DNA of 35,497 bases from Luteimonas sp. ANT-B3E. Lineage in GTDB: Bacteria > Pseudomonadota > Gammaproteobacteria > Xanthomonadales > Xanthomonadaceae. Location: positions 1 through 35,497 of the forward strand of contig LXQJ01000027.1 of assembly GCA_001683895.1 (NCBI GenBank), in the 5' to 3' direction. The translations under genes were made by a program, and so were the position numbers. Under the pieces are notes generated by a model. That model had not been told where the DNA came from, made no database searches, and worked only from the letters and a program-made list of their open reading frames with translations. Numbering within the stretch: the first letter of the stretch is position 1; each line of letters begins with the position of its first letter. Positions 25,830 to 32,735 of the stretch are shown here, one piece after another.

Positions 25830-26276
25830 ATGAGCAGCGTGCCGGGCGGCCACGCGCTGGTGCTGGTGCTGGGCAGCAACGTTGATGCGCACGCCCAGCT
25901 GGCGCGCGCCCGCGATGCGTTGGCCGCGCACGGTGCGATCGCCGCACTGTCGCGCGAGGTCGAGGCGCCGAGCCACGTCGCCGGCGATGCCAGCGTCTAC
26001 GCCAACCAGGCGCTGGTGCTGGCGACGGCGGCGTCGCCGGGCGCGTTCCGCGCCGTCGCCCGCGGCATCGAGGCCGCGCTCGGCCGCAGTCGCGATGGCA
26101 GCGCGTGCGCGCTCGACATCGACATCGTCGCGGGCCTCGGTGCCGAAGGCGCGCTGTCGTGGCACGACGCGGCCAAGCTGGCGCCGGCGCTGTTCGTCGC
26201 GCTGGCGTGCGAAGCGATGCCGCAGGCGGCCGCCGTCGTGCTGCAGCGCACGCTGGCAATGCCCGATAGCCGATAG
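25830..26276 (+). CDS. folK: HPPK-like 6-hydroxymethyl-dihydropterin pyrophosphokinase, diverged
   Basis: A 148-residue protein with the start and fold markers of Fol[50 protein letters not shown] and LDIDIV. Asp96 and Asp98 match the two Mg-binding Asp residues. However, the catalytic loop between GR and LDID is shortened to SRDGSACA, and the usual WGPR with its essential Arg is missing. The C-terminal part is also shorter than in the 159-residue E. coli enzyme. The stop codon lies inside the first copies of a heptanucleotide repeat, so the final residues (MPDSR) may come from repeat growth. It could be an active atypical HPPK, or a degenerate copy with the real folK elsewhere. Confidence 0.65.
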   Translation: MSSVPGGHALVLVLGSNVDAHAQLARARDALAAHGAIAALSREVEAPSHVAGDASVYANQALVLATAASPGAFRAVARGIEAALGRSRDGSACALDIDIVAGLGAEGALSWHDAAKLAPALFVALACEAMPQAAAVVLQRTLAMPDSR

Positions 26277-26430
26277 GCGATAGGCGATAGGCGATAGGCG
26301 ATAGGCGAGAGGCGAGAGGCGAGAGGCGAGAGGCGAGAGGCGAGAGGCGAGAGGCGAAAGGCGAAAGGCGAAAGGCGAAAGGCGAAAGGCGAAAGGCGAA
26401 AGGCGAAAGGCGAAAGGCGAAAGGCGAAAG
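26264..26430 (+). repeat. Heptanucleotide tandem array in three successive variants
   Basis: After one CGATAGC come 5 copies of CGATAGG (26271-26305), then 7 copies of CGAGAGG (26306-26354), then 10 copies plus a partial of CGAAAGG (26355-26430). Units change only at position 4 or 5, and copies of each type are contiguous, which points to stepwise local amplification. The array starts inside the folK stop region. Confidence 0.97.
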
Positions 26431-26487
26431 CGCAGAGCCCGGGCGTCGGGCCATCGCGTCGGGCTGCGGGGTACCGCTAGCGGTTCG

Positions 26488-26532
26488 GTTGGGCATCCTG
26501 CCCAACTCACCGCCGGGCACATCCATGTGCCC
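26488..26532. repeat. Two palindromes of a shared CATCC-type family
   Basis: GTTGGGCA-TCC-TGCCCAAC (26488-26506) and GGGCACAT-CC-ATGTGCCC (26515-26532) each form an 8-bp perfect stem with a 2-3 nt loop. They are 8 bp apart. The second contains CATCCATG, the reverse complement of the CATGGATG core of the palindromes at 26721 and 26750. Confidence 0.8.
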
Positions 26533-26720
26533 TTTACGCGATACCCCCGCATCCCGGCGCGGCGCGGAGGGTGCTCGACTTCCGCCGGCTTCGTCGGGCG
26601 AGAGCGGCGAGCTTGACGAAGCATCCAAACTTCAGCGTTCTTGCCAGCTCGCATGAAAGCGCTCGACCCATCGAAGCCACGACAGTCATTCAGGAGGCCG
26701 GGGGCGGGGTGTTGCGGAGA

Positions 26721-26769
26721 GTGGGCCATGGATGGCCCACGCCCGCGACTACGGCCATGGATGGCCGTA
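26721..26769. repeat. Two palindromes with CATGGATG core
   Basis: GTGGGCCATGGATGGCCCAC (26721-26740) and TACGGCCATGGATGGCCGTA (26750-26769) each have 9-bp stems around GG. They share the GGCCATGGATGGCC centre while their outer arms differ but remain complementary, so the fold has been kept while sequence changed. Confidence 0.85.
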
Positions 26770-26770
26770 C

Positions 26771-26907
26771 GGAGTGGCGGAGCAACTCCCCGTCACCGGC
26801 CTCCCTCGCGAAACCCGCCGAAGTGGCTCTGGCTCGACGTCACGGAGCGGCGGAGCAACTCCCCCGTCAACGGCTTCCCTCGCGAAACCCGCCGAAGCGG
26901 CTCTGGC
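26771..26907. repeat. Near-identical direct duplication of about 64 bp
   Basis: Copy 1 is 26771-26833 and copy 2 is 26844-26907. Both run from GGAG(T/C)GGCGGAGCAACT to CCGAAG(T/C)GGCTCTGGC, with about four substitutions and one extra C. They are separated by 10 bp. No coding meaning was found. Confidence 0.85.
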
Positions 26908-26944
26908 CTGGCCCCACGAAGCAGCCGCGGCATGCGGTGGCGGA

Positions 26945-27685
26945 TCAGATAAACAGGCTCCGGCCGCCGTCGATCGCGATCACCTGTCCCGTCATGTAGG
27001 GGCTGTCGAGGCAGGTCCAGACCGCGCCGGCGATGTCGTCCGGCGTGCCCTGGCGCCGCAGCGCGGTGCGCGCCACCACGATCGCCAGCGTCTCTGCCTT
27101 GTCGGGGTTGTCGGACCACAGCACGTTGCCCGGTGCGACGCCGTTGACGCGGACGTGCGGGCCCAGCTCGACCGCCAGCGACCTGGTCATCATCGCCAGC
27201 GCGGCCTTGGCCATGCAGTAGACGGGATGCCCCGGCAACGGGCGCCGTGCGTAGATGTCGACCAGGTTGACGATCGCGCCGTTGGCTACGGCGAGGTGCG
27301 GTGCCGCCGCCTGCGACAGGAAGAACGGCGCACGGCAGTTGCTGCCGAACAGCGCATCCCACTGCGCCGGCGTGGTGCTCCCGACCGGGGTCGCGAAGTA
27401 GCTGCTGGCGTTGTTGACCAGCGCGTCCAGCCGCCCGTAGCGGGCGACCGTGGCCGCGACCAGCGGCGGCAGTGTGTCGACGTCGTCCAGATCGGCCTGC
27501 AGCGTCAGCACGCTGCCCGGGCGGGTGGCCTCCAGCTCCGTGCGCAGCGCATCCATGGCGTCGCCGGAGTGGCGGTAGTGCAGCGCCAGGTCGTGGCCCT
27601 CGCGGTGCAGCCGCCGCGCGATGACCGCGCCGATCCGGCGCGCGGCGCCGGTCACCAGCGCGACGGGACGGGACGTATCGGACAT
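26945..27685 (-). CDS. Pteridine reductase / FolM-type short-chain dehydrogenase
   Basis: A 246-residue NADPH-dependent SDR from ATG 27685 (MSDTSRPVALVTGAARRIGAVIARRLHREG). The cofactor motif TGAARRIG carries the Arg typical of pteridine reductases (TGxxxRxG) in place of the standard SDR TGxxxGxG. Further markers are LVNNASSYFATPVG, the active-site YCMAK (Tyr-x-x-x-Lys), VNGVAPGNVLW and the terminal VIAIDGGRSLFI. Such enzymes reduce dihydrobiopterin or dihydromonapterin and sometimes dihydrofolate. Position close to folB and folK supports a pterin role. It is divergent from the MidA-type methyltransferase gene with a 69-bp spacer, and its 3' end faces the repeat mosaic. Confidence 0.85.
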   Translation of the reverse strand: MSDTSRPVALVTGAARRIGAVIARRLHREGHDLALHYRHSGDAMDALRTELEATRPGSVLTLQADLDDVDTLPPLVAATVARYGRLDALVNNASSYFATPVGSTTPAQWDALFGSNCRAPFFLSQAAAPHLAVANGAIVNLVDIYARRPLPGHPVYCMAKAALAMMTRSLAVELGPHVRVNGVAPGNVLWSDNPDKAETLAIVVARTALRRQGTPDDIAGAVWTCLDSPYMTGQVIAIDGGRSLFI

Positions 27686-27754
27686 CGCGAGGCTCCTGGG
27701 TGGGCTGCGGGTATCCTGCGCGACCACTCCGCCGAATGCCAAGGACACGCCGCC

Positions 27755-28978
27755 GTGCGCGACCCCGCCGCCCTGCCCGCCGATGCCGACGCGCTGGCGC
27801 CCGACGCCGACGCCGCCGCGCACAGCGTGCGGCTGGCGTCGGCGATCGCCGCGGAGATCGCAGGCACCGGCGGCGCGATCCCGTTCTCGCGCTTCATGGA
27901 GCTGGCGCTGTACGCGCCGGGGCTGGGCTACTACAGCGCCGGCGCCACCAAGTTCGGCGACGGCGGCGATTTCGTCACCGCGCCGGAGCTCGGCCCGGTG
28001 TTCGCCGCGTGCATGGCCGAGGCCGCGGCGCCGGTGCTGCGGCAGCTGGGCCCGGCGGCGCAGTGGTTCGAGATCGGCGGCGGCAGCGGTGCCTTCGCCG
28101 AGGTCGCGCTGCAGCGGCTGCTGGAACTCGACGCGCTGCCCGACCGCTACGCGATCCTCGAACCCAGCGCCGACCTGCGCGAGCGCCAGCGCACGCGCCT
28201 CACCGAGCGCCTGCCGCCGCTGCTGTCGGCGCTGGTGGAGTGGGTCGACGGCCCGATGCCCGGCGACTGGGACGGCGTGCTGTTCGCCAACGAGGTCGTC
28301 GATGCGCTGCCGACGCCGCGCTTCGCGATCGACGGGGGCGAGGTGCGGGAGGAGTACGTGGTGGTCGACCCCGACCGCCCGAACGGCTTCGCACGCGTGC
28401 TGCGTCCCGCGGACGCGCTGCTTGCCGCCGGCGTGCGCGCCATCGAGCGCCAGCTCGGGCGGCCGTTCGACGACGGCTACCGCTCCGAGCTGCTGCCGCA
28501 GCTCCCGTACTGGGTGCAGGCGGTGGCCGGCGGGCTGCAGCGCGGCGCCATGCTGTTCTGCGACTACGGCTACGCACGGCAGGAGTACTACCTGCCGCAG
28601 CGCCGCGACGGCACGCTGCGCGCGTTCCACCGCCACCGCCTGCACGACGACCCGCTGCGCTGGCCCGGGCTGCAGGACCTGACCGCGTCGGTCGACTTCA
28701 CCGCGCTGGCCGAGGCCGGCACCGGCGCGGGCTTCGACCTGGCCGGCTACTGCTCGCAGGCCAGCTTCCTGCTCGGCAACGGGCTGCCCGCCGCGCTGGA
28801 GCGCATCGAGCGCATCGAGCGCCTCGACGACGCGGCGCTGCGCCAGCGGCGCCACGACGAGGTGCGGCAGCTGACCCTGCCCTCGGCGATGGGCGAGCGC
28901 TTCCAGGTGATGGGCTTCGAGCGCGACGTGGTGCTGCGCGCGGCGTTCCTCACCGGCGACCTGGGCCACCGGCTGTGA
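27755..28978 (+). CDS. MidA/NDUFAF7-family SAM-dependent methyltransferase
   Basis: A 407-residue protein starting at GTG 27755, with AAGGA about 9 bp upstream; no ATG in this frame fits better. The family start IPFSRFMELALYAPGLGYYSAG is followed by FGDGGDFVTAPELGPVFAACMA, SAM motif I (WFEIGGGSGAFAEVAL), VLFANEVVDALPTPRF, FCDYGYARQEYYLPQRRDGTLRAF and DPLRWPGLQDLTASVDFTALA. The mitochondrial homologue methylates an Arg of complex I subunit NDUFS2; the bacterial substrate is not established. The stop overlaps the start of the next gene as GTGA. Confidence 0.92.
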   Translation: MRDPAALPADADALAPDADAAAHSVRLASAIAAEIAGTGGAIPFSRFMELALYAPGLGYYSAGATKFGDGGDFVTAPELGPVFAACMAEAAAPVLRQLGPAAQWFEIGGGSGAFAEVALQRLLELDALPDRYAILEPSADLRERQRTRLTERLPPLLSALVEWVDGPMPGDWDGVLFANEVVDALPTPRFAIDGGEVREEYVVVDPDRPNGFARVLRPADALLAAGVRAIERQLGRPFDDGYRSELLPQLPYWVQAVAGGLQRGAMLFCDYGYARQEYYLPQRRDGTLRAFHRHRLHDDPLRWPGLQDLTASVDFTALAEAGTGAGFDLAGYCSQASFLLGNGLPAALERIERIERLDDAALRQRRHDEVRQLTLPSAMGERFQVMGFERDVVLRAAFLTGDLGHRL

Positions 28979-29412
28979 GCACGTCGCGCGCGCCGCGGCC
29001 GCGGGTGGGCCGGTCGCTGAAGCCGCTGGGCCATCCGCTGGCATGGAGCGCGCTCTGGTGCCTGGCGATCGCGGCGGTGGTGGTGGTGTCGCTGTGGCCG
29101 GCGCCGGACCTGCCGATGCCGCCGGGCGGCGACAAGCTGCACCACTTCATCGGATATGGCGCGCTGGCCGCCGCTGCAGTGCAGCTGTTCGCGCGCTGGC
29201 CGGCGCTGCTGGGCGCGGGCCTGGGGCTGGTGCTGCTGGGCATCGGGCTGGAGTACGCGCAGGGTGCGATGACCCAGACCCGCATGGCCGACGGCGCCGA
29301 CGCGCTGGCCAACACGCTGGGCGTGATCGCCGGGCTGGCGACGCGGCTGACGCCGTGGCGCGACCTGCTGCTGCGGATCGATCCGCGCCGATCGGACAGG
29401 ATGCACCCTTGA
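28975..29412 (+). CDS. VanZ-like family membrane protein
   Basis: A 145-residue protein from GTG 28975, overlapping the preceding stop by 4 bp. It has a basic N-terminus and about four membrane helices (WSALWCLAIAAVVVVSLWPAP; FIGYGALAAAAVQLFARWP; LLGAGLGLVLLGIGLEYAQG; ANTLGVIAGLATRL). The VanZ-family marks are DKLHHFIGYGALA after the first helix, EYAQ, and MADGADALANTLGVIAG, where Arg/Asp/Asn positions are conserved. VanZ itself gives low-level teicoplanin resistance, but most members are of unknown role. It is coupled to the MidA-type gene and convergent with the effector module; the 162 bp between show no clear terminator. Confidence 0.85.
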   Translation: MSTSRAPRPRVGRSLKPLGHPLAWSALWCLAIAAVVVVSLWPAPDLPMPPGGDKLHHFIGYGALAAAAVQLFARWPALLGAGLGLVLLGIGLEYAQGAMTQTRMADGADALANTLGVIAGLATRLTPWRDLLLRIDPRRSDRMHP

Positions 29413-29574
29413 AGACGCGTCTCGTGCTCATCCTACAAACACCACCTCGACGATGAAGCGATTCCCCTGACGCTGGCGTTCGGACGCACTCTTAGCTCTG
29501 CTCGCCCGACGCCCGCTGCGATCAGGTCAGCGTCGACGCATACCGGGAAGAACCGCATTCATCGGTGTACCGGG

Positions 29575-31446
29575 TCAGTGCTGCATCGCGGGTGTGTTCT
29601 GTTGCTCGCGGCCGGCATGCTCTCGCTGCGCCGCCTGTTCCTGCAAGCCCTGGTTGTGGGTGTCGACCATCTGCATGCTCTGCTCGACTGGAGGCGGACG
29701 ATCTGCCCCCAGAGCGACGGACGTGCTGGCTCCCCACCGTGCGGTGAACAGCGCCCCCTGTGCATTGATGTCGATGGCCTGCAGGTCTCCGGGTTTGATC
29801 CCGTCGACATGCAGGGCTGCGGTGAACTGTGCCAGCCGCTGTTCGCTGGTGTACTCGGGCAGGACGGACTTGAGCTGGGCGTAGAGCGCGTGTTGAGGGT
29901 GCCCGGGATAGGCGAAGCCTCGGGATTCAGCGTCGCCCCGTGGTACGGCGAGTGAAGAGATCGATGGGTCTCGCCGTTCAGCCGCATCCAGCACCACGAC
30001 GTTGGACGGAATCAGATTGTCAGCCAGGTGTCGACCCGCGCCTTGGCCGTGCTCGCGCTGCTGGACCGCAAACAGGCTTTGCGTGGCCAGCGCCTGCAGC
30101 GTGCCCTTGTCCGCGATGCCGGTGACCTCGCGCCCACTCCACAATTGGAACTGCTCCACGGCATCCCTGGTGCGCGGGCCGTAGTGACCATCCGCGTGCA
30201 GCGCCTGACCGCCACGATCGGTAGCGCCGAGCACGCTCAGGTGCTGCTGCAGCGCAGTGATGTTCTGGCCGCGGTCGCCGGGCTGCAGGTCAGACTGGGG
30301 CAGCGCGGCGAGCGTCGTCGCCGTGGCGCGGCCCGTTGGAGCAATCGACATGTCGCGCTCCATGGGCGGAATGTTGCGGTCCGTCTGCGGGGATTCCATC
30401 ACGACCGCTGCGGCAGCCGTCGACACGACGCTGGCGTCGCGCCCGGGAAGCAGAAAATCCGGCATTCCACCGGACTGCGACGCACCTGATTGCGGGTGTG
30501 CGGAATCCCCGGAAGAGTCGCGCTGGTCCAAGCTCTCGATGGCGCGGCGCAGGCCTCGCAGCGGATTCCGGGCATCGAGCGCCGCTTCTGTGGCAACAAG
30601 AAGTGCGGCGGTACTCTGCAACCTCGACTGGTCAACAGAAAGCCCTGCCTGCGTCTGGAACGCCACGATGGCCTCACTGGTGCGGCTGCCAGGGCCACCG
30701 CGGATACCATCGACCACCAGAGGCTGACCGCGGGCGTCGGGGATGCCCAAAATGTTGAGATTCTGCTGGATGCCGGCGATGACAGGGTCGCTGGACTGTC
30801 GTCGTCCGGGTGCCGGAGGCGCAAGGACATCACCACGCGCCAAGCCGTCCATCACCTCTGGGGTCAAAGTTCGTTCCCACCTTGCGACTGCTGCCGTGCG
30901 CTCAGAAAGATGGTTATAGCCACCATTGATATCGTAAGTGGCTTTCCTTACATCTAGTTGGCTTCCATTAATCACCACTCGAGTGCGCCAGTAATGAAGT
31001 GCGACGTTGGCAGCCGTCTCGCGCTCTGCAGCCAAATCTGGATTTCCGACGAGATCGAGTCCCAGTTCACGAGCCGCACGCGTGTAGTTTTCACGCCCAG
31101 TCAATTGAATGTAGCCGCGACCATGGAAGCGCCAACCATCTCCAGGCTCGGTGTTACCAAGTTTTCCGGGCAATTGACCCCACTCGCCACCATAAATCGC
31201 GTTGCCTACGGCCTCAGGGCCGCCTTGCGCGACCGCATTCGCCTGCTCCAGGGTGCTGATGCCGTTGCGGCCAGGAAATACCTCCAGTAGTCGCTTGCCG
31301 CTGTAGTTTAAATGCTCGTGCATCCTGTTGAAGCCGCCCGACTCGACCTCCATCTGTCCCATGAAGGCCGCGAGTTCCCTCGAACTCGTGATGCCTGCTT
31401 GATAACCCCTGAGCAAAAGGTAGTCACGATTGCTTTGCGTGGGCAT
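29575..31446 (-). CDS. Putative type IV secretion antibacterial effector (X-Tfe): GH19 lysozyme-like + 2 PG-binding domains + XVIPCD-like tail
   Basis: A 623-residue protein without signal peptide. Residues 1-200 are a GH19 chitinase/lysozyme-like domain: MGQMEVESGGFNRMHEHLNYSG (catalytic Glu35 and nearby Glu44), YGGEWGQLPGKLGN, GWRFHGRGYIQLTGRENY and DINGGYNHLSER. Two PG_binding_1-type repeats follow at about 217-290 (IQQNLNILGI..VDGIRGGPGSRTSEAIVAFQ) and 386-460 (LQQHLSVLGA..DGHYGPRTRDAVEQFQ). The C-terminus (about 510-623) has FAYPGHPQHALYAQL and a Gln-rich tail, which I recognise as XVIPCD, the VirD4-recruited signal of Xanthomonadales T4SS effectors. Predicted role: degradation of rival peptidoglycan. 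A lipoprotein gene lies 46 bp upstream on the same strand. Composition is AT-richer than neighbours. Confidence 0.85.
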   Translation of the reverse strand: MPTQSNRDYLLLRGYQAGITSSRELAAFMGQMEVESGGFNRMHEHLNYSGKRLLEVFPGRNGISTLEQANAVAQGGPEAVGNAIYGGEWGQLPGKLGNTEPGDGWRFHGRGYIQLTGRENYTRAARELGLDLVGNPDLAAERETAANVALHYWRTRVVINGSQLDVRKATYDINGGYNHLSERTAAVARWERTLTPEVMDGLARGDVLAPPAPGRRQSSDPVIAGIQQNLNILGIPDARGQPLVVDGIRGGPGSRTSEAIVAFQTQAGLSVDQSRLQSTAALLVATEAALDARNPLRGLRRAIESLDQRDSSGDSAHPQSGASQSGGMPDFLLPGRDASVVSTAAAAVVMESPQTDRNIPPMERDMSIAPTGRATATTLAALPQSDLQPGDRGQNITALQQHLSVLGATDRGGQALHADGHYGPRTRDAVEQFQLWSGREVTGIADKGTLQALATQSLFAVQQREHGQGAGRHLADNLIPSNVVVLDAAERRDPSISSLAVPRGDAESRGFAYPGHPQHALYAQLKSVLPEYTSEQRLAQFTAALHVDGIKPGDLQAIDINAQGALFTARWGASTSVALGADRPPPVEQSMQMVDTHNQGLQEQAAQREHAGREQQNTPAMQH

Positions 31447-31492
31447 AGTACGATCCTTGTATGCAGATATCCCGTGAAATATTCGATTCCGA

Positions 31493-32080
31493 TTATTCGT
31501 CTCGCTTCAAGTCGACGCCTTCAAGGGCGTGCTTTACAGGGCTTTTGCAGAGAACCCGTGCAACCTCTTCATTATCAACGGTGGCGACCACACCTGCTTC
31601 GAAGCGGTGCGCGTCGTCCATGCGGTCGACACTGGTAAATACTGTGTATTTTGCGTCATCGTTAGCGACGGTCACTGAGTAGTTGATCCAACGGCCAAAA
31701 CCTTGCCATTGAAAGGTTCTTGCTTGGTTGCGTGGTACTGACAAAGCAAGGTCAGGGGATGCACCAACTTCTCCAAATGAATATTCAAGGGTTCGTCCAT
31801 TGTCACAGAGCATGATCTCTTTTTGGTTCGTCGTCTGGCAGTGAAGTAGAATCTGTTTATCGTTGCATTTCAGGGCAAGCTTGGTTTCCTGAGCGGTGCC
31901 ACTGATGTGAGGCCTAGACGCAGACGTATTTTCTGAGGACTGGATTTCGCCGAGCGAAGTGGTTTCAGCTTTCAGCGTCGTTCCCGCCAGAGTGTCCAGT
32001 GACGAAGCTGTATCTGCAGCACATCCCGTAAGCGCGCCTATGGTTAGAATGGTTATCGCCGCGGCGGTGAAAATTCTCAT
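31493..32080 (-). CDS. Lipoprotein, probable immunity protein (X-Tfi) for the GH19 effector
   Basis: A 195-residue lipoprotein. The signal MRIFTAAAITILTIGALTGC carries the lipobox LTGC with acylated Cys20; the next residue is Ala, so outer-membrane sorting is expected. The mature part starts with a Ser/Thr-rich linker. A domain with four cysteines (in LKCNDK, LHCQTT, MLCDNG and VLCKSP) follows, which could form two disulfides, and beta-rich segments (TFQWQGFGRWINYSVTVAND, KYTVFTSVDRM). I recognise no family. Placement immediately upstream of the effector, same strand and 46 bp apart, matches known lipoprotein X-Tfi immunity proteins that block peptidoglycan-degrading effectors in the periplasm. 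AGGA precedes the ATG. Markedly AT-rich for this genome. Confidence 0.75.
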   Translation of the reverse strand: MRIFTAAAITILTIGALTGCAADTASSLDTLAGTTLKAETTSLGEIQSSENTSASRPHISGTAQETKLALKCNDKQILLHCQTTNQKEIMLCDNGRTLEYSFGEVGASPDLALSVPRNQARTFQWQGFGRWINYSVTVANDDAKYTVFTSVDRMDDAHRFEAGVVATVDNEEVARVLCKSPVKHALEGVDLKRDE

Positions 32081-32724
32081 TGTTAGGTCCTAATTGCTTG
32101 CAATCTGATGCGCAGAATTCTTGTAGGGTTCCCCGCTCACGCCCTGTGTCGACTGGCGATATATCGGCTGTAGAGAGCCACGCTCATGCTGCATGCGTTT
32201 GTTGATGATCTCCAGGCTCTAAAGCAACTTAAGGTAAAGCAGTCGAGCGGCTGGTTGTACGATGTGCAACTGTCACCAAAGGTAAAGCAGTCGAGCGGCT
32301 GGTTGTACGATGTGCAACTGTCACCAAAGTAAATCCGTGCGTTTTGAGTGTTTCGTCTGTGGCATGGCAGATACTTGATGTTCCGCCATGCGCATCACGA
32401 GTCTTGTCCATGGCGTCGGGTCAGGCCCCGCCCGCGGCTGGGGATGGCGCGGTCAGTTCTGCTCGTCGCTCCATCTGAGTGCCCTGCTGTTGGACTTCCG
32501 GCCTGCGCCACTGCGCAACTGAACACACGCGAGGCAGCAGTGAACCACGGTCGCACGGCAGGTATTCGTTGATGCTCCTCAGGCACCGTAAAAGCTGTCG
32601 GTCATCGGCCCGATCCTCTGTCTCTCGGAAACGCCTGCCATTGTCGGGAAGCTACGCCTTCATTCTGCGTCCTGATCCGCGCGATGCTGGCTCGCGCTAC
32701 GCGCTACGCGCTACGCGCTACGCG
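32081..32724. other. Gene-free stretch upstream of the effector operon and downstream of cca
   Basis: No gene is supported. The first half (to about 32340) shares the low GC of the effector operon and should contain its promoter, though no convincing -35/-10 pair was found. It includes an exact 48-bp tandem duplication. The second half is GC-rich, without coding features, and ends in a heptamer array at the cca stop. Confidence 0.65.
32233..32328. repeat. Exact 48-bp tandem duplication
   Basis: Copies 32233-32280 and 32281-32328 are identical over all 48 bp, starting GGTAAAGCAGTCGAGCGG and ending CTGTCACCAAA. Each contains the imperfect inverted repeat GTTGTAC-GAT-GTGCAAC (6 of 7 pairs). It lies about 150 bp upstream of the lipoprotein start. 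Confidence 0.97.
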
Positions 32725-32735
32725 CTACGCGCTAC
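32694..32735 (-). repeat. Heptanucleotide array at the cca stop codon
   Basis: Six perfect copies of GCGCTAC on the plus strand (GTAGCGC on the coding minus strand), with a diverged seventh (GCGCGTC, 32736-32742). The TAG of cca (32725-32727) lies in the fifth perfect copy counted from 32694, so the last residues of Cca are repeat-encoded. Confidence 0.95.

Larger units (their letters stand above)
26431..26944. other. Gene-free repeat mosaic between folK and the pteridine reductase gene
   Basis: No credible gene is present. The stretch holds four short palindromes and a near-identical 64-bp direct duplication, listed separately. Open frames here show Pro/Ala/Arg-rich or repeating conceptual translations with no family resemblance. 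The 3' end of the minus-strand reductase gene begins at 26945. Confidence 0.7.

Noticed and set aside
26264-26430. Possible CRISPR array.
   Set aside because: Units are 7 bp and contiguous without spacers, and no cas genes are nearby.
25557-26729. Minus-strand open frame with LSPFAFR-type heptapeptide repeats.
   Set aside because: The repeats are simply the heptamer DNA array read in one frame (21 bp = 7 codons), and the rest is antisense to folB and folK. No start, signal or family resemblance.
32229-32411. Small minus-strand frame containing two copies of a 16-residue repeat.
   Set aside because: The repeat comes from the 48-bp DNA duplication, which happens to be a multiple of three. The peptide has no recognisable features and no convincing ribosome site.
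32348-32586. Short open frames on both strands upstream of cca.
   Set aside because: Mutually antisense, no domain or signal, no ribosome site; treated as non-coding.
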